64,000 bases of DNA. It comes from Paracoccus shandongensis (GTDB lineage Bacteria; Pseudomonadota; Alphaproteobacteria; Rhodobacterales; Rhodobacteraceae). The stretch lies in NCBI RefSeq assembly GCF_017315735.1, contig NZ_JAFLRK010000010.1, positions 1 to 64,000 on the forward strand. Direction: 5' to 3'. Positions within the stretch are counted from its first letter, which is position 1; each line of letters starts with the position of its first letter. Below, piece after piece: positions 61,202-64,000 of this stretch. A model generated the notes under the pieces. The model was not told the origin of the DNA. It did no database searches and worked only from the letters and a program-made list of their open reading frames with translations. The translations under genes and the position numbers were made by a program.

Positions 61202-62359
61202 TCAGGCCGACTTGAAGCGGGCCATGATCTCGGCCCGCTCGGGGTTGGTGAGGGTGACTGCGGCGCCGAATTCCAGGGCGTTCAGAAGCTCGGCCGCCGG
61301 ATAAAGGATCGGGCTGTTGCGCATCTCGTCGGGCAGCAGCGCATCCACGCGCCTGTCCCCGGTGGGATAGCCATGGAAGCGCGCTTCCTGGGCCGCCATC
61401 TCGGGGGCCAGCAGGAAGTTGATCAGCGCGTAAGCCGCGTCGCGGTGCGGGGCCGAGGCCGGAACGGTGAAGAAGTCCGACCACAGCTCGCCCCCCTCCC
61501 TGCCCAGCACATAGGCGATTTCCGGCATGTCGCGCTGCAACTGCACCGCGTCGCCGGTCCAGCACATCGACATGGCCGCGTCCCCCGAACGCATCGAGGG
61601 CTGGTAATCCGAGTTGATGGCAAAGAGATGCGGCTTCGTGTCGATCAGCAGCTTTTCGGCATCGGCCAGTTCCGCGGGATCGACCGAGTTGAAGGAATAG
61701 CCGTAATACTTCAGCGCGTTGCCGATGGCGGTCAGCTGATAGTCATGCACCATCGCGCGCCCCGACAGCTGGTCGCGGGCAAGATCCCAGAACTCTTTCC
61801 AGGTGGCGGGCGTGGCGCCGTCCAGTTCGGAGGTGTTCACGCAATAGCCGGTCGTGCCGATATTGCGCGGGATGGCATAGGTCTTGCCATCGATGACGCC
61901 CGGGCCGGCAAAGCGGGCATCGAAGGCCGAGGGATCGAAGTTCGGGATGCGCGACAGGTCCAGTTCCTCGATGATGCCCTGCTCGGCATAGGTGGAAATG
62001 GTGTAGTTGGTCGCCACCACCACGTCCCAGCCTGCGCCGCCTGCCTGCAGCTTGGCCAGCATTTCCTCGTTCGAGCCGAAGACGTTCACGTCCACCGCAG
62101 CCCCGGTGGCGGCGCGGAAGGCTTCGAGGCTTTCAGGGGCGTGATAGTTCGGCCAGGTCGCGATCACGACCCGGTCGCCGATGCTTCCCTGCGCCCAGGC
62201 CTGCCGCGCAAGGCCGGGCATGGCGCCGGCCATCGCGGCGGCCGCCAGCCCAAGGCCGGTCCGGGCCAGGAAATCGCGGCGCGAAATCGACCCCTTGCGA
62301 TAGCTTTCCAGCGTCTGGAGAAAGTGTCTTTCAGTGGCGGTGGCACGGCGGTCGGTCAT
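61202..62359 (-). CDS. potD: Spermidine/putrescine-type binding protein (PotD)
   Basis: A 385-residue periplasmic protein with a twin-arginine leader (SRRDFLARTGLGLAAAAMAGAMPG) preceded by an unusually long 26-residue cytoplasmic lead. The mature part has the PotD pattern VVIATWPNYHAPESLEAFRA, WDVVVATNYTISTYAEQG, PRNIGTTGYCVNTSEL and SMCWTGDAVQLQRDMPEI. It lies between the ATPase gene and PotB. Tat rather than Sec export is unusual for PotD but common for alphaproteobacterial relatives. Confidence 0.92.
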   Translation of the reverse strand: MTDRRATATERHFLQTLESYRKGSISRRDFLARTGLGLAAAAMAGAMPGLARQAWAQGSIGDRVVIATWPNYHAPESLEAFRAATGAAVDVNVFGSNEEMLAKLQAGGAGWDVVVATNYTISTYAEQGIIEELDLSRIPNFDPSAFDARFAGPGVIDGKTYAIPRNIGTTGYCVNTSELDGATPATWKEFWDLARDQLSGRAMVHDYQLTAIGNALKYYGYSFNSVDPAELADAEKLLIDTKPHLFAINSDYQPSMRSGDAAMSMCWTGDAVQLQRDMPEIAYVLGREGGELWSDFFTVPASAPHRDAAYALINFLLAPEMAAQEARFHGYPTGDRRVDALLPDEMRNSPILYPAAELLNALEFGAAVTLTNPERAEIMARFKSA

Positions 62360-62432
62360 CTTTTTCCCCTGTTGAGTGATGCGAAGGAAAGGTGCCCGCG
62401 CATGGGTCTGCGCAGGTCGCTGTTGATCGGGA

Positions 62433-63524
62433 TCAGTCCTTGGTCAGCGCCAGCGGGCCGCCGTCGCGCCAAAGGGCGGCGACTTCGGCGCCCACTTCCA
62501 GGTCATGTGCCGCGGCATCGGCGCCGCGCGGGACCACGGCGACCAGATGGCCGATGGCCACCGACGAAAGGTGATATTCGGTATGTTCGCCCAGGAAGAT
62601 GCGATGCGTGATCCGCATCGGGTGGCCATCCGGCGCCCCAAGCGGGGCAATGCGGACATCTTCGGGCCGGAGGGAGAGCACGATCTCTGTTCCCGCCGCA
62701 AGCGGCCCGGGGGTGCGGGCGGTGAAGGCCAGGCCCTGTGGCCCCCGCGCGCGGACCCGGTCCCCCGCCATGCCCACCACCCGGGACGGGATGAAGTTCG
62801 ACCGCCCCACGAAATCGGCCACATAGCGGCTTTGGGGCCGGTCATACAGGTCTTCCGGCGTGCCGATCTGGGCGATCTGCCCCTGGTTCATGATGCAGAC
62901 CCGGTCCGACATGGACAGCGCCTCCTCCTGGTCATGGGTCACAAGGACGAAGGTGATGCCCAGTTCCCGTTGCAGCGATTTCAGTTCGATCTGCATGTCG
63001 TGGCGCAGCTTCTTGTCCAGCGCGGCCATGGGTTCATCCAGCAGCAGGATCTTGGGCCGGTTCACGATGGCCCGCGCCAGCGCGACACGCTGTTGCTGCC
63101 CGCCCGACATTTCCCAGATCCGCCGGTCCCCGAAGCCGGCAAGACGCACCATCTGCAGCGCCCGCCCCACCTCTTGCGCGATTTCGGCAGCGGGGGGACG
63201 GGGGCGGCGCTGATCAAGCCCGTAGCCCACGTTCCGCGCCACGTTCATATGGGGAAACAGGGCGTATTGCTGAAAGACCATGTTCACCGGGCGAAGATGC
63301 GGAGGCACCCCGTTGACCACCCGGCCATCGATCAGAACCTCGCCCTCGGTCGCCTGTTCAAAGCCCGCAAGCATCCTCAGCGCCGTGGTCTTGCCGCAGC
63401 CCGAGGGGCCCAGGAAGGACAGGAACTCTCCCTGCCGGATGGTGAGGTTCAGCCCGCGTGCGGCGGTGACCAGGCCATACCGCTTGGTCACGGCCCTCAG
63501 TTCGGCGATGGGTTGAACGTCCAT
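62433..63524 (-). CDS. potA: Spermidine/putrescine-type ABC ATPase (PotA)
   Basis: A 363-residue ATPase and first gene of the transporter operon. Walker A GPSGCGKTT is near residue 40, the signature is MSGGQQQRVALARAI, Walker B is ILLLDEPMAALD and the H-loop LVTHDQEEAL. The C-terminal TOBE-type regulatory domain includes EIVLSLRPEDVRIAPLG. The 86-base AT-rich gap upstream separates it from a divergent LuxR gene, a likely regulator. Confidence 0.93.
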   Translation of the reverse strand: MDVQPIAELRAVTKRYGLVTAARGLNLTIRQGEFLSFLGPSGCGKTTALRMLAGFEQATEGEVLIDGRVVNGVPPHLRPVNMVFQQYALFPHMNVARNVGYGLDQRRPRPPAAEIAQEVGRALQMVRLAGFGDRRIWEMSGGQQQRVALARAIVNRPKILLLDEPMAALDKKLRHDMQIELKSLQRELGITFVLVTHDQEEALSMSDRVCIMNQGQIAQIGTPEDLYDRPQSRYVADFVGRSNFIPSRVVGMAGDRVRARGPQGLAFTARTPGPLAAGTEIVLSLRPEDVRIAPLGAPDGHPMRITHRIFLGEHTEYHLSSVAIGHLVAVVPRGADAAAHDLEVGAEVAALWRDGGPLALTKD

Positions 63525-63610
63525 GCTGCTCTCGGAAGCCTATCCCTTGACTTGGGGAAAAGCGTAGAAAATCATGGCAAGGCTGTATATATCACAAAAA
63601 GCATAGTTCG

Positions 63611-64000
63611 GTGGTGTTTGACGCTGCGGATACCAAAGGGGCCCAGACCGGACTGCTTGCCGCGGCCATCGCCGCGCTTGGCACGGCCGGCTTCTGCCCG
63701 GCGCTCACGGCATGGCTGCGCTCGGTGATGCCCTGCACGTTCACCGTTGTCTTCGGCTATCAGGGCGACAGCCGCCCCCTTGAGATCCACGATGATTTTC
63801 CGCAGGCCCGACGCAAGGTCTTTGTCAGCGACTATGTCGAGGGGCCCTATCTTCTCGACCCCTTTTTCCTGGGGGCGGTCCGTCCGGTGCCCCCCGGTCT
63901 TTATCGGCTGCGCGACCTGGCACCCGACCGCTTCTATCAGGGCGAATATTTCCGCACGTACTACATGCGGACCGAGATCGCGGAAGAAATCGGCTATTTC
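63611..64000 (+). CDS. LuxR-family regulator, N-terminal part (cut by window edge)
   Basis: An open frame of 130 codons runs off the right edge. It reads from GTG 63611 through GFCPALTAWLRSVMPCTFTVVF, YVEGPYLLDPFFLGAV and YQGEYFRTYYMRTEIAEEIGYF. This matches the sensory N-terminal domain found in a group of LuxR-type regulators without known autoinducer; the helix-turn-helix would lie beyond base 64000. No clear ribosome site is seen, and GTG 63614 is an alternative. It is divergent from the pot operon and may control it. Confidence 0.7.
   Translation, partial: MVFDAADTKGAQTGLLAAAIAALGTAGFCPALTAWLRSVMPCTFTVVFGYQGDSRPLEIHDDFPQARRKVFVSDYVEGPYLLDPFFLGAVRPVPPGLYRLRDLAPDRFYQGEYFRTYYMRTEIAEEIGYF

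Overview
The window is GC-rich alphaproteobacterial DNA. It most resembles a Paracoccus or close Rhodobacteraceae relative: it has a nosZDFYLX order with an ApbE-type nosX, a repABC replication unit with the characteristic 16-bp GTTNNNNGCNNNNAAC palindromes, many 4-base ATGA gene overlaps, and accessory catabolic and transport genes. A repABC unit marks an extrachromosomal replicon (plasmid, megaplasmid or chromid). The genus is an inference from gene content and was not tested by search.

Layout. Bases 1-6327 hold the nitrous oxide reductase operon (nosZ cut at the left edge, then nosD, nosF, nosY, nosL, nosX). Bases 6542-10052 hold the replicon core on the minus strand (repA, repB, repC) with two parS-like palindromes flanking repC. 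A short counter-transcribed RNA lies between repB and repC, and its -35 box is inside one palindrome. A small hypothetical gene follows. Bases 10671-16166 are homogentisate/tyrosine catabolism: a MarR regulator, hmgA, fahA, a deleted maiA remnant, an Lrp-type regulator, hpd and a small Rieske protein. Four copies of a CGTTGC-N4-GCAACG-like operator tie hmgA and hpd to one regulator.

Bases 16176-33005 form one large divergent glycan locus. Nine genes on the minus strand (two epimerases, a GT4 enzyme, three tandem CgeB-like glycosyltransferases, UDP-xylose synthase, a GT9-like enzyme and a DUF6165 protein) face eight on the plus strand (histidine phosphatase, methyltransferase, GH-A-type glycosidase-like protein, inositol-1-phosphate synthase, alcohol dehydrogenase, Gfo/Idh/MocA oxidoreductase, pyruvyl transferase, FrhB-like flavo-iron-sulfur protein). 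This is the strongest candidate for an undescribed pathway, probably for an inositol-containing, pyruvylated surface glycan. Its glycosidase-like protein appears to have the two halves of its barrel in swapped order.

Bases 33069-40035 hold a Fic protein, a frameshifted SgcJ-like gene, a wrecked PAS sensor gene, and a MarR-controlled detoxification operon (FAD monooxygenase, quinone oxidoreductase, TetA-like efflux pump). Bases 40049-49544 are an RpiR-controlled cluster: D-threonine aldolase/D-serine dehydratase-like enzyme, M81 peptidase, oligopeptide ABC transporter with an amber codon in its binding protein, and RidA. This looks like uptake and breakdown of D-amino-acid-containing compounds.

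From 49901 on are an unusual LuxR regulator fused to a catalytically dead alpha/beta-hydrolase domain, a DUF421 membrane protein, a TRAP transporter whose binding protein is only a fragment, and a MobA-like nucleotidyltransferase beside an XdhC stub. These are followed by a ParDE pair, a LysR fragment, a serine hydrolase fused to a META domain, an SDR dehydrogenase, a complete spermidine/putrescine-type ABC transporter (potABCD order A-D-B-C), and the start of another LuxR gene running off the right edge. The 34-36 kb, 45 kb and 54-57 kb stretches carry several broken genes, so this part of the replicon is being reshuffled. No rRNA, tRNA, CRISPR array or intact insertion sequence was seen.
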